The translations under genes were made by a program, and so were the position numbers. A stretch of DNA of 64,000 bases from Tuctoria greenei (Eukaryota > Streptophyta > Magnoliopsida > Poales > Poaceae), in the NCBI GenBank assembly GCA_036927565.1, contig JAYESD010000001.1, positions 113,193,110-113,257,109 on the forward strand, read 5' to 3'. Every line of letters starts with the position of its first letter. Position 1 is the first letter of the stretch. Below are positions 8,611 to 19,724 of this stretch, in pieces. The notes under the pieces were generated by a model that was not told where the DNA came from, did not search any database, and was given only the letters and a program-made list of their open reading frames with translations.

Positions 8611-8930
8611 ACTAGGTTACATGATGACATGGTACTATTCAGTATGGGATCAAAGGTGCTAGAGTTAATATAGTGGTGTTTCGCTTAATCTTCTCTTCAA
8701 TCATGTAGTGGTGATTGACATCTTCCATGATAATGCTGATGGAGTTGAGGATGCACTCCGTCTATGAAGTGCTAACCTCGTGCTTAAGGATGGTTTCTCT
8801 TGAAACTGTAGCTCCACTTGATCACTTAAGTTACTTGGATGCACACCTTCCCCCATAAAGTTTTGAACTAAAGGTTCGAAAAGTTTTACTTCAACTAAAC
8901 TTTATGGGGAGGTGATATGTAACTCCTGGA
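8611..8930 (-). other. L1 internal domain, region after the tandem array
   Basis: Non-coding. The reverse complement aligns loosely with L2 at about 35080-35180 (ctccccataaag followed by gggggaagg). It holds a perfect 13-bp inverted repeat at 8851-8909. Confidence 0.5.
8851..8909. repeat. 13-bp perfect inverted repeat in L1
   Basis: Arms CCCCATAAAGTTT (8851-8863) and AAACTTTATGGGG (8897-8909) are separated by 33 bases. On the minus strand the 8846-8860 side reads as a gggggaagg purine tract like the L2 polypurine tract. Confidence 0.7.
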
Positions 8931-10540
8931 AATAAAAGCACTGCTCAATTCCACTACACTGTGTCGAACACCAGTTTCGGAACATAATCAATGGTCCGAT
9001 AAATTGAAACCAAAACTGTTCGAACTTCGAAATTCAACCCACTGTCCAGGTTCTGGTACAGCAGACCACTATGGAGAAATTCAAATTTTTTTACCAGATA
9101 GAGGCAAGATCTGGATTGGAGTTAAACATCCAAAAATGTACTACACTTGATGGCCTTTCCAGAATGTATTTATTTGCCATCAAAGCATTCATGGTTGAGG
9201 AGATATGGCTTTTGCAAGTTGACAGTTTTTCTTGGAAATTTGGACAGCACCTCCTTTGTTTATGGCTGATCTTGTCCACAGTTTCCAGATATATAAACAT
9301 CAAAAGTTGCAGAAGTCATACACTACAACATTGTTATATACATCCTCAGGGTTCCAGAAATGTAAAACACAAAGCAATTAGATGATTCTTCTCAAAGGTA
9401 TGGTCAAAACAGTAACTGAATGCAAATCTGTCCAGATTCTGTGCTGTCAAGACACCTTCGACGATACATTGATTTAAACCCTATTATTTCAAGTTTTAGC
9501 CTTAGTGTCGAATAGAAACTTGTTAGAGGACTTCTTAATCTTTCCAGAAATGTATATATATTCTTATGTTGCTGTTCAAATTTAGGACTTAGGTCTGTTC
9601 AAAGTTCACAATTTTCCTGGTGGTTCAGGTAGCACATATACTCTTGTTCCAGTTTTTTTTTTAACTCAAGTTTATAAATACTCCTGATCTGAATTTGGGG
9701 CAACAATGAATTACAAAGTTGTAGAATAGATCCTTTCCTTTCTGAAAATGCATCACAATGGCCTAGAAGAGTTTTCTATGATAGATATAGCAAAAATACA
9801 GCTGCTGGTCCACACAGTTTCAGAACAGCAGCATTTGTGATTATGGGCACTTTCATCATCTTAGAAATGTATTCTGGCTTCGAGGTCAATAGAAAACTTA
9901 TAGAAGACTTTCCAAGCTTTCCAAAAACCATTTCATTTGCCTCCAAAGATATTCTGGAATAAAGGATATGGAAGATTGATCACAGGGTACAAGATAGTTC
10001 AAAACTGGAGTATGAAACTCAGTTCTGTTCCAGCTGACCATCCTGTATAAATTAAAAAATTTCATACAGTAAAGGTCACTACCAGGATTTGAGTTGAATA
10101 CAAAAGTTTTAGTTCACTTCATAACATTTCCATATTGTACTTGCACACCTCCAGGTGATCTCTGTATTAAAAGATATACAGGTTTGAAGTTGACTAAAAT
10201 TTTTAGGAAATTTTTACAGAACTCCTGTATATGTGGTTATCACCCACAGTTTATGCAGGTATATCAAAACAATATATTGAGGTAATGACAGAATAAACAT
10301 GGTACAACATCATGTTAGAATCCCAGAAATAGAATAGTTTAGCCTTACACAGTTGTTATACAGGTCAAGGCGCGCAAACTCCAAACTATGCACAATTGGT
10401 TCCTGGTTCTGGACTGCCAGAACAGTGTTTGCGACAAATGGAATTAGGCACTGCTATTGCAAGATTCGGTCCAAGAGTTGAATAGAAAGTTGATCGAGGA
10501 CTTCCTAATATTTCCAGAAATGTATATATGACTATGTCAC
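8931..10540 (-). repeat. Diverged tandem array of about 195 bp in L1
   Basis: The recurring core (aagttg/aacttg, tagagga, ctttcca, gaaatg) appears at about 9304, 9517, 9716, 9896, 10104 and 10487, the last gap being two units. Average spacing is near 197 bp. It is the inverted counterpart of the L2 array at 33160-34850; for example, 9190-9300 matches the reverse complement of about 34020-34130. Confidence 0.72.
10536..10540 (+). repeat. Target-site duplication GTCAC (left) of element T
   Basis: GTCAC directly before the LTR start; the identical pentamer follows the right LTR at 20579-20583. Confidence 0.9.
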
Positions 10541-11393
10541 TGTCGGTACCCTGCGTACCGGGTACCCCGCGATACCGCAAGAAGTGAAAGAAAGTTCCAC
10601 CCGTCGGAGTCGAAGGCCCTGGCAGGTCCCACATGTCACGTTGCGCCAGACCCGCTTCTCTCACATGGCTGGCTCCCGGGTTAACACGTGTAAAAGAAGA
10701 CCGGAACTGAACTCCCAACCAAGGGAAGCTCTGGCGACTACACATGTACAACAGTCCCAGACCTAGCCCCCATCAGAGAGGAGCTCCGATGCCGACACGT
10801 ATACAGCGACCACGGACCTACCCTCCCGCAAGGGAAAGCGCCAGATCAGCCACGTGTGGAGCCTCCAGACCTTCATCGCCAACAGAAATATAGGAAGATC
10901 ACATCCATTACAAGCATTCAAGGATGGTTAAAGCGACAGTTACAAGGCCTAATAGCATGTCATTAATGCCATATTAATGACACACGATCAGTACATTGTT
11001 AATAGGGGTAACACAGCCATTAAGATACGTTATCACACTATTATAATACTTAATACCTTTTAGATAGTGTATTAGGTAATTAAATACGCCAGGGCCACAT
11101 GTCGGGCCAGCTAAGCTTTGTAACGGTCAGTCCTTAGAACTATAAAAGGGTTGTACCGCGCAAACTCAGAGGACACCCTGATACAAGCTGATTCAACCTG
11201 ATCCCAGCTGACCAACTTGCAATGCAGCAACACAAACCTCGTGGAGCTGGGTGTTACGCTCAGGCGGCCTGAACCACGTAAATCCATGAGGTTACCATCT
11301 TGATCTTGATCTCTATGTGTCCAAACTACAAAAGAACCTCCACGGGCTGCTTCTTAGCGGGTCCGGGGAAGTGTCGTACCACACACTTCAACA
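10541..11393 (+). repeat. 5' LTR of element T
   Basis: Starts TGTCGGTACC and ends cttcaaca, a decayed form of the cttcgaca at the end of the right LTR. TGTCG and CGACA form the terminal inverted repeat of the family. Confidence 0.94.
11141..11148 (+). promoter_or_regulatory. TATA box in 5' LTR of T
   Basis: TATAAAAG, conserved at 20326-20333 in the 3' LTR and at 26555-26562 in the related LTR fragment. Confidence 0.75.
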
Positions 11394-11437
11394 TTTAATG
11401 TGCCTGGAAGGGGCGCCGTACATCCCGAGATAACAAG
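11394..11437 (+). other. Degenerate primer-binding region of T
   Basis: The segment after the LTR contains ggggcgccgtacatcccgag, which resembles the tggcgccgtc-type primer sites of Tat elements but is displaced by about 15 bases and mutated. Confidence 0.4.
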
Positions 11438-11940
11438 ATGGTGAATTCAGCTGCTGGATACTCCAATATCAACCACGCTGGACAACCTGCCGGAGGCAAT
11501 CCCTCCAACGCCCAACAACCAACAGGTGTCGTTGTTCCAGCAGGCGCTGTGGCACCACATCCACCATCTGTTCCAGCAAACAATGTTGGTCAACAAGATG
11601 GAGCATCTACGTCGATCACTGCATTCACAAACAACAACCCCGAGCACGCGCTCATTGTTGCGCGAGCTCTTCTACAACGCCCACCACCTCCAGGTGCACC
11701 TTAGGGTGCTATGGAGCAGTGGAGGGCTGATGTTGACCATCTGGTCCCAGCTGCGGCTGCAGGCATCTGCAACCAAGGTCCTCCCCCTTCGGGGCGAGCA
11801 CCTTCACAATGACAGACTTTGTCCGGCCGACTTGGTCCACAAGCCTCTCAACAAAGGAGACGTGTTGCCTCCCAACAGGTGACTTCATTGCCTCCTGGGG
11901 CATGACGCACCCACACAATTACCAGGATTCTAACTCATGA
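11438..11940 (+). pseudogene. Residual gag N-terminus of T
   Basis: An 88-codon ORF (MVNSAAGYSN..., Pro/Ala/Asn/Gln-rich) stands where Tat gag begins, followed by about 230 bases without a frame. No Retrotrans_gag core or zinc knuckle is present. The assignment rests on position and on the low-complexity N-terminus common in such Gags. The next domain is already RNase H, so several kb of gag, protease and reverse transcriptase are deleted. Confidence 0.45.
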
Positions 11941-11943
11941 CCT

Positions 11944-12700
11944 GTGGTTGGAACTGGACAGCCGTTACCGGCAGTAGAACGGGCGCTACCCTTCTTCAAA
12001 CTTTTAAGGAAGTCCGGACAATTTCTTTGGTCTGAAGAGGCAAAAAAGGCATTTCAAGAGCTGAAACAGCTCCTCACTACACTACCAATATTGGTAGCTC
12101 CTAATCCTAGTGAGCCTCTACTGCTTTACATTTCAGCAACCACCGAAGTTGTCAGTATGGTCCTGGTTGCGAAAAGACCAGAACCACATTCAGTCCCGAA
12201 GTCCAAACCCCTCCGAGAGGGTCCGGAACCACCTGAAGACGTGATTGGGTCTCAGCTCCTAGACATGGAACCTCCAAATGAAGTGCTAGGAGATCAACCT
12301 CATTCGTCTTAGGAGGTTCACCTGGCTAACCAAAATGATCTGGATCTTCCCATTGAGATCTGGGCTGAACGAGAAGGAGTTCTAGACCACTCCGGGAGGG
12401 TCCAAGAAGCACAACCTGAAGGTCCAGGACCCTCCAGCAGGGTCCAGGTCCATGGAGAGGAAGCTTCGAGTCCTTCTGAAAGGGTCTGGACCATCCAACA
12501 CCCTATGTACTTCATCAGTGAAGTACTCCACAACGCCAAGAATAGATACATTGAGGTGCGTAAAATGCTTTACGGGGTTCTTATTGACTTAAGGAACATT
12601 CGTCACTACTTCAAAGCCCACAAAATATCAGTGGTAACTTATTTTCCACTATGTTCAATTTTGCATAACCCAAATTCTACTGGGAACATTACAAAGTAGG
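11944..12700 (+). pseudogene. Pol remnant of T: end of reverse transcriptase and RNase H
   Basis: The ORF at 11944-12312 carries the connection and start of gypsy RNase H (LPFFKLLRKSGQFLW, EEAKKAFQELKQLL, LLLYISATTEVVSMVLV). The ORF at 12505-12699 continues it (YFISEVLHNAKNRYIEVRKM). Between them is a low-similarity stretch of tccgga-rich sequence that often separates these blocks in Tat elements. Frames differ and stops intervene. The polymerase palm with its YXDD motif is absent. Confidence 0.82.
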
Positions 12701-12732
12701 CAGCGGAAGTCGGCGAATTCGATCTAGAATTC

Positions 12733-13388
12733 GTGTCAAGACAAGCAATCAAAAGTCAAGCCTTGGCTGACTTTGTGGTGGAATGGACCCCCTCTCCATC
12801 AAACCCTGGGGCCTCAGTGAGCAGAAACCAGAGCTCAAAGTTCTGGTATTCATGGTGCCTTACTGGACCCTCTACTTTGATGGCTCCATGCAGAAGCAAG
12901 GAGCCGGAGCTGGAATCCTTCTCTTGGCTCCGACCGGATAGAAGGTCAAGTACATGGTACACCTTGATTTCAAGGCAACAAACAATATGGCGGAGTATGA
13001 AGCCCTTATTTATGGACTCAAGGTGGCACTATCTTATGGTGTCAAACAGCTGTTGGTAAAGGGAGATTCACAACTCATTATCAAATAAGTGAAAGGTGAA
13101 TGTTCCTGCAACAACTCTCAATTAGCTGCTTATCTCCTTGAAGTCCAGAGGCTTCAGAAGGACTTCGAAGTCCTGGATCTCCATCATGTTCAGCGTCTTC
13201 ACAACTCTGAAGCCGACGAACTCTCGATGAAAGCCTCAACCGGAGCTCCAGCTCCTGACGAAATCTTCGTCCGGAGGTTGTCAAAACCAACAGCTCAGCC
13301 TGTCGAACTGAGTGAAGGGGCGAGACCAACACCTCGAAGCTGGTGGTCCCGGTGGCCCTGCTACCATGGCGTCCACCAAGGGTTGTAG
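12733..13388 (+). pseudogene. Second (archaeal-type) RNase H-like domain of T
   Basis: The text starts with QAIKSQALADFVVEWTP, continues after a frame change with the fold's first strand around 12860-12960 (a YFDGS-type motif in another frame), and ends near 13100-13290 with a SEADELS motif. The linker ALADFVVEW followed by DGS is typical of the extra RNase H of Tat elements. Several frame breaks and a TAA at about 13085 make it non-functional. Confidence 0.72.
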
Positions 13389-14374
13389 GTGCTGTCGGAA
13401 GCTCCGAGCAACACAGCATGCAAGACTCAAAAGCTCATGTTTGCTCCGATGCATGGATCTCGGAGATCCAAAGCTACTTGAAAGACAATATCCTTCCTGA
13501 AGACAGTGTATCCGCTGACCAGATTGTCAGATTGGCTAAAAGATACAGGTTGGTAGAAGGGGATCTCTACCGACGCAGAGCTAATGGCATCCTAATGCGG
13601 TGCATTGCAAGGGAAGAAGGTCGCAAGCTCCTTGCGGACATCCATGGAGGTGAGTGCGGGAACCATGCATCTTCTCGCATGCTGGTCGGTAAAGCCTTTC
13701 GACATGGTTTTTACTGGTCTACAGCACTTGAGGATGCGATTGAGCTAGTGAAAAAATGTGAAGCGTGTCAGTTCCACGCCAAACAGATTCACACACCAGC
13801 TCAATCACTACAAATGATACCTCCTACATGGCCATTTGCTGTGTGGGGCATGGACATCTTGGGGCCTTTCCCAAAAGTCGTCGGAGGTTACACATTCCTG
13901 TATGTCGCCATCGACAAGTTCACCAAGTGGCCGGAAGCAACTACAGTAGTAACAATCAACAAACAATCAGCAATCAAGTTCTTGAAGTCCATTATATGCA
14001 AATTTGGAGTTCCAAACAAAGTCATAACTGACAACGGAACTCAATTTACAAGTGCTGCATTCCAAGATTATTGCGAAGACCTCAGCATTCAACTTAGCTA
14101 CGCCTCAGTAGCTCATCCAGCAAGCAATGGCCATGCCGAGAGAGCAAATGTAGAAATATCAAAAGGACTCAGGACGTGCACATATGAGCGCTTGAGGAAG
14201 CATGAAGCTAACTGGATTGAGGAGCTTCCATCCACATTATGGGCAAACAGGACAACACCCAACCGGTCAGCTGGGGAAACTCCATTCTTCCTGGTGTACG
14301 GAGCTAAAGCAGTCCTTCCTCCGGAGATTACCTTGGGGTCCTTACGAGTCCGAACCTTCAACGAAGCCACGTAG
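13343..14374 (+). CDS. Integrase of T (zinc-binding and catalytic domains)
   Basis: The frame is open over about 343 codons from an upstream non-native start. Domains in order: linker ending LAKRYRLVEGDLYRR; an HHCC zinc-binding module (HGGECGNH ... CEACQFHAK); the DDE core with D in GMDILGPFP, D in ITDNGTQF and E in NGHAERAN. All three catalytic residues are present. The enzyme would insert the cDNA, acting in the nucleus. A TAG at about 14372 cuts it from its C-terminal part. The preserved core next to a deleted reverse transcriptase shows that the element's loss was by deletion more than by point decay. Confidence 0.88.
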   Translation: MVPVALLPWRPPRVVGAVGSSEQHSMQDSKAHVCSDAWISEIQSYLKDNILPEDSVSADQIVRLAKRYRLVEGDLYRRRANGILMRCIAREEGRKLLADIHGGECGNHASSRMLVGKAFRHGFYWSTALEDAIELVKKCEACQFHAKQIHTPAQSLQMIPPTWPFAVWGMDILGPFPKVVGGYTFLYVAIDKFTKWPEATTVVTINKQSAIKFLKSIICKFGVPNKVITDNGTQFTSAAFQDYCEDLSIQLSYASVAHPASNGHAERANVEISKGLRTCTYERLRKHEANWIEELPSTLWANRTTPNRSAGETPFFLVYGAKAVLPPEITLGSLRVRTFNEAT

Positions 14375-14689
14375 AACCAGCTCCAGTGTGAAGAACTTGA
14401 CCTCGTCGACGAGGAATGGGGCCAAGCAGCTGTTCGGAATGCACATTATCGCCAAGCGCTCCGGCGCTATCATAAAAGGCATGTGTGTGATCGACAGCTT
14501 AAAGAAGGCAACCTGGTGCTTCAGAAGATACTAACCTGTGATGGGGTGAACAAACTTTCCCCCAGGTGGGAGAGTCCTTTCCGAGTAATTAAAGTATCCC
14601 AACCAGGATGCGTTTGCTTGGCAACTGAGGATGGGATCTCACTTTCCAATCCTTTGAACATCGAGCACCTCTGTAAGTTTTATGCTTAG
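14375..14689 (+). pseudogene. Integrase C-terminal part of T
   Basis: After the TAG near 14372 and a frame change, the ORF at 14483-14689 carries the integrase tail (LKEGNLVLQKI, SPRWESPFRVIKV, LNIEHLCKFYA). No chromodomain follows, as expected for the Tat lineage. Confidence 0.8.
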
Positions 14690-15816
14690 AATCACGGGGG
14701 TGAGTCTGTAATTACACACAATGCATGTTGTAGAGTCATTATACACAGACGGGCAAGTCCTACGGAAGAACATCCGGACCCCTCCAGGAGGGTCTGGAAG
14801 GTTCAAGTAACACTTTAGACAGTGTTAGCACTAAAAGTGTAACTACTTGCTCTGCGATAGCACAAGATATATAGCACATTTAGCTTGGGCCAACACCCCA
14901 AGTGTGTCCTTGTATCCCCTGTAATCCGGACCTATAATTAAAGGCATGTTTTGTGAAAACAGACTCCATGTGCATTTACCTTCTGTGCAAGGCTCAATAT
15001 ATCAAATTATTTTTACCCCACTTGTCTATAATTAAGTTGTGCAAATCTTTTTGAGCTTTGTTCCAAGTAATTAACATGCATTACAAGCCTTATTGATAGT
15101 CTTTTTGGATCTTAACATTGCTACATAGTCTACTTGCCTGAACTCCAAGCCAACATAGGTCCGGAGTGTGCTATCGGCTTAGCCTGGTCCTGCACCCTAA
15201 GTACGCCGCTCTACTTACAACCCGGCAGGCCTAAGTAGGATGAGTACTAAAAAGGCATGCAGATCTAGAAAGATTATATCAAAATGCTTGTTATCATGTT
15301 GAATTTCTTCGGATCTAAAGTCCAGAAAAGAACGATAAGTCACAACCAATTTATAGACAAGAGGACAAATTTTACTTTTTCTCTTGCCTTTAATGTGCAG
15401 GAAAAGCAAAAATTCATAGCGATGGTGGATGACACCGGAGCTACTAAGCTCCGACATCCTCTACGAGGGGTCCGCCGTCAACGTCTAATATGTTGACAGT
15501 GGAAGACATAGGAGCTACCAAGCTCCGACCATCTCAGGGGGCATGTCTTCGACGTCTCAAAATTTAAGACTTCGAACCTAAAATCTATAAGAATGAAACA
15601 TTCAAGTCATCAACATACTGCCACAACATTTGGTACATGTACACACTTTAACTTTACACATGTACCAGGGGGCCAACAAGATACGACACGGTATATTGAA
15701 GACAATGTGAAATTGAAGGCAGAAAGGAGGATTTCATTAATTTGAGATACTGGATTACAAAATGGGAAGAGTACAGCAGAAGGCAAAAGAAAGAAAGTCC
15801 TAAGCTACTAGAGAAC
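14690..15816 (+). other. Long non-coding 3' internal region of T
   Basis: No sense ORF with a recognisable product. The segment includes two similar blocks with ggagctac(t/c)aagctccgac at about 15430 and 15510. It lies between the end of pol and the 3' end of the antisense gene, where Tat elements have an unusually long non-coding region. Confidence 0.6.
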
Positions 15817-18800
15817 CTAAGACCCGCGGAAGAACGAAGCTACTTTTTGCGCAACTTCTTGGACGCTGGCTTTGGCGGCGTCTTCATCTTCAGCGATGGG
15901 ACCTTCGATCACTGGGTCTAGTGGGAATTGGGGATCTCATCTCACATAACACGTCAGCATGCATTCTGCGATGTTTCTAGCCAAAGACTTCCCCTTTGTC
16001 TCTAGCTGATCCACGACGACGTTGCCCATTGCGTCAAGTTTGCCACCACCACTCGGTCCAAGTCCAGTTTTGGGTTGTCCGGACGTACAGGACTGAAGCC
16101 CAGTGGTGTCAGCGCATCGTTTGCACGCCCTAAGAAGTCCCACACTTGAATGGCTTCAGTCTCCTTCAGGCTTCGCATCTCTTCCATCGACTTCTGGGCA
16201 GCCGCAAGCTCCGAACCTTCACGGGCAAGGCGCTCAGCCAACTTAGCATGCTGCTGCATGCTCTCAGCGACTTGCTTTTCCCAGTCTGCCAGCTCCATCT
16301 CCTAGAGGTGGATGTTGTTCCGCCTTTCAGCAAGTTCTTTCTCCCTGCCTTTAACTCTCTCCTCCCTAGCGGCAACATCAGACTCTCTTTTCCAAAGCTC
16401 TTGCCCCACCTTCCAGTTCTTCTTCCTCTCTTCCTCCTTCCATAGATCTAGCTTTTTGCTGCGATCCGCCAAATTTTTCTCACCCATAGTCAACTTCTGG
16501 GGGTGACCTCCGCCTCTCTCCTCACCACATCCTCCTGCTGCTCCAGTATTTTTTCCTCCCTCGCCTCCAAGTCTGCTCGACGCTTCAGGAGAATTTCATT
16601 CAATTCAGTGAGCCTTTCCTCACGCTCATCAGCAGCGTCACGTCTCTCCTTGGCTTGCTCCAGGATTTCCCAGGAGTTAGCATTGAGCGACCGGATGGCG
16701 GCTTCCTTCTCTTCCGTCAACTTATCCCAGTATTCTATCTGGGCTTTCTCCCTCTTAATCCACTCCTTCTGGTCAGCTAGCCTCGTTTGGGCAAGCTTGG
16801 TCTCAAAATGGTGTCTATTCCGCCACCGTCTCAAGGTGTGGCGCTCCTCCTCCAAGGCTTTGCTCTCATGATCAAAGGCAAGCTGGACATATCGGAGACT
16901 TGAAAAGGCATTTTCTATAGACAATGCCAGACGGATAGGTTCCAGGCCTACTGGGACCATTTATGCAGGCTCCAAAGGATTTTCCATCACAAAATTGGGT
17001 CCTACTCTACAATAGTGGTCCCCTGGACTCCTGCAGTGCTAGGGCCGCTCTCCTATAACCCTTCAGCGGCAGCAGAAGAACCCACTGGGGAAACTTCCAC
17101 CTCTGGAGTATTTGAAGGTGCCACTTCAGGGTCTTCAGTTGATTGCTCCAAAGTCGGATGACCTGTCGCCAGTTCTTCAGGCTGCTCTGGCTCTAGCCCA
17201 GGTACCTCCAGGACCACCACCTCCGGAGCATCAGTCGGGGCTTCGACTGGGGCCTCAACCACCGCTGCCTTAGGCTCCGTCGCACTGACTACTTCCGGGT
17301 TAACCACCGGACCTTCAACCACCTCCGGCTCAGCTGTCGGACCTTCTACCACTTCCGGCTCAGTCGCCAGATCTTCAACCATTTTCGGCGGCTGGAGCTT
17401 GAGTAATTTTCGGCTCAATAGTCGGTGCTTCCACTACTTCTGGCTCAGCAACCAGGGCTTCGGCAACTTCCAGCTCGAAAGCCGGAACTTCTAGCATCGC
17501 CGATGCTGGAGCATCAGCCTCCGCCGCTGGGGGTACATCTTCAACTTATCTCCTGTTGTCCAGCGCTACCACAGGAGCTTCGGGTGAGGACTCTAAGTCC
17601 AAGCTGATGACAGCTGGCGCTGGAGCTCTCTCGACTTCCGCCTCCGCTTGACGAGGAGACTCAGCGCTTGAAGTCGGAGTTTCGGCAGGCTCAGCCTTGG
17701 CTGCTGCAACAGGCGCTGAAGCTCCCTGCTCCTTCTTTGACACCCTAGAAATAAAGGGAAGAGAAGATTAAAAACATGTCAAGAACAAGATTGGCATATC
17801 AGGGCGAGCAAACAATGCTTACCTAGGGATGTTGCCACCCCAGTCGCCTCAGAACCTCTTCTTGTGGGGCCTGGAGCTAGAGTCCACGAAATCCGGTGAG
17901 ACAACTGCTTCGGACCTCAGTTGAGGACCACTCGCAGAAGCCGGAGTTCTTTCAGCCGGAGCCTCTCTGGGCCGGTAAGAAATCCTAGGCCTAGAACTTT
18001 TAGCAGGCACTAAGGCTAGGGTCGATTGCCTGGAGCTGACGCCTCTTGAAGGAGCTTGCACTGGGGCAGGGATAGTTGCAGAAGACCTCCACTGCTAGGG
18101 AGAAGGAGCCGTCGTGGAAGGAGCAGGAGCGTGCTTCAACTTCCTCTTCCGGCTGGAGGGCTCAGCTGGCTCATTTCCCTTGTCGATGTCTTCAGTCTCG
18201 CTCGGGGCAGAGGCAGGACCACCCTCGGAAGCTCCGGGGATCAACAATCTGGTGGTTGGACGCCTCTCTACCTCGCCAAGGTCGTCCAGCACCGGCATAC
18301 TCCTTCGGACCTCCCTACTGAACTGCACCTCCATGTTCAGGGGGAGGAAGGCTGCCGGCGAGACTAAGTCGTCGCCGTTGATGTTTATACCATGTTGGAA
18401 TTTCTTTAAATGAAACTCCAAGTATTCATCATCCAAGTTGGATTTCAGACTGGTTTCAATCCGGTCATCATCCATCACGCTGTTGAGGGCCCACGCGAGC
18501 TTCTCCCTCTTCTTCAGCGGAGCCCACCTGTTGACCAAAAAGTTGTAGAAGACCATTTGGGGGGTCACTCCACCTTCCACACACTTACGGATCCTGGTCA
18601 AAACAGGGTTGAAGGCATCTGATAGCACTGGAACCACACTCCAAGCGTCAGTGTCAACATTAGGGAGACCTTCAGGTAGCTCCAATTTCTCGTGCTCCTC
18701 CGCCGTAACGATGATTCAATCCTTCTTCCAGTCGTCCCCATTGCTAGAAGTAAATGACTTCAAGTATTTGTAGGGGCAGTTCTTGCACTTCACAAAATAA

Positions 18801-19186
18801 TAGAAGCAAAGAAACTCGGACCCCTTGCCGGTGGTGTGGATGTTGAAGAAGGTGCAGAAAAGCTCGACACATGGGGGAATACCCACCCACATCTCGCAAA
18901 AGTGGACGAATGTCGCCACGAGAAGAAGGGAATGGGGGCCAAGGTGATAAAGTTGCAGACCATAAAAGTCTAGCAACATCAATAGGAAGGAAGAGAAAGG
19001 TGGAATGAACCCCACCATGGCGTACGCTGTGAAGTACACCATATCTCCATTGCGCTCCTTCTTGAACGGGAGCTTGCCGGCACGGACGAAATGGTTGAAG
19101 GAGTAGCTGGACCACCCCACGTCGGTTCGGACCTTCTTCAGATCATAATCGCTCTTCAGGAGGCTCTTGGGGAGACCCAACTCCAT
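15817..19186 (-). pseudogene. Antisense accessory gene of T (two exons, decayed; 'putative gypsy type transposon' family)
   Basis: The likely start is the ATG at 19186 (MELGLPKSLL); the frame extends upstream only through a TTG. Exon 1 (19186-17823) keeps one frame with in-frame stops at about 18716, 18095 and 17850. It encodes the plant 'putative gypsy type transposon' region (GWSSYSFNHFVRAGKLP, VATFVHFCEMWVGIPPCVEL). A 78-bp GT-AG intron follows. Exon 2 (17744-15817) has an acidic Pro/Glu/Val repeat (EPEVVEGPT-like) at about 17550-17050, then a Lys/Glu-rich coiled coil at 16960-16000, ending near VASFFRGS and a TAG at 15817-15819. It has frame shifts near 17405 and in the coiled coil. Grande elements carry a comparable antisense gene (gene23) for a nuclear protein. 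Molecular function is unknown. Confidence 0.72.
17745..17822 (-). other. Canonical GT-AG intron in antisense gene of T
   Basis: On the minus strand the donor is ccctag|GTAAGCATTG, and the acceptor ends ccctttatttctAG|ggtgtc after a pyrimidine-rich run. The length is 78 bp, near the short end of typical plant introns. The coding texts on both sides (ending RPHKKRF, resuming SKKEQGAS) fit a single protein of this family. Confidence 0.7.
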
Positions 19187-19724
19187 CGCAGCAAAGTGGA
19201 GCAAAGGAAGGGAAGTTAGGTGGAGTTTGGGAGGCTCTAAGCGCAAAGATGATCAAAGGCGTAAAGAGTCCTCAAACTGTGCACACTTTCCTTCTTAAGT
19301 AAGCCTCAGCGATGCTTGAATGGAAATCCAAGTGAGATGGAAGGCACTCTTCAAAAATCTACCCCATCAATAACAAGTGGGCCTGGGGCCACCCCGACAA
19401 AGAGATCGAGGTCCTTATCCAAGGCTAACCGTTGCCATGATGAGCGACGGGAAAACCAAGTTTGGCGCTCTGACAGGGCGCGTGGAACCGATATGGTTTA
19501 CGTATTGGGAACCGGCGACCTCCAATTGTGTGAGATCCGCACTCAAAGATCTCATTTGCCGCATTTATAACAAGCCACGCGTCGAAGGTTCACTCCCGGA
19601 CCGTCACTCTATCGGCTCATCAGAGGAATTTTGAAAATCAAAGTGTAGGAATTGAGAATGGCCCCACCTCCGGCAAAGTAACTTAACCCAAAGGGTCTCT
19701 CCCAGAGGTGGGCCAGGGGGCCAC
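19187..19724 (-). other. Upstream region of antisense gene and 3' end of T interior
   Basis: It should hold the promoter of the antisense gene; I see no convincing TATA box. On the plus strand it ends in a purine-rich gaggtgggccaggggg (19705-19720), the probable polypurine tract of T just before the 3' LTR. Confidence 0.5.

Noticed and set aside
16503..16871. 122-codon plus-strand Ser/Leu-rich ORF
   Set aside because: Complement of the coiled-coil exon of the antisense gene.
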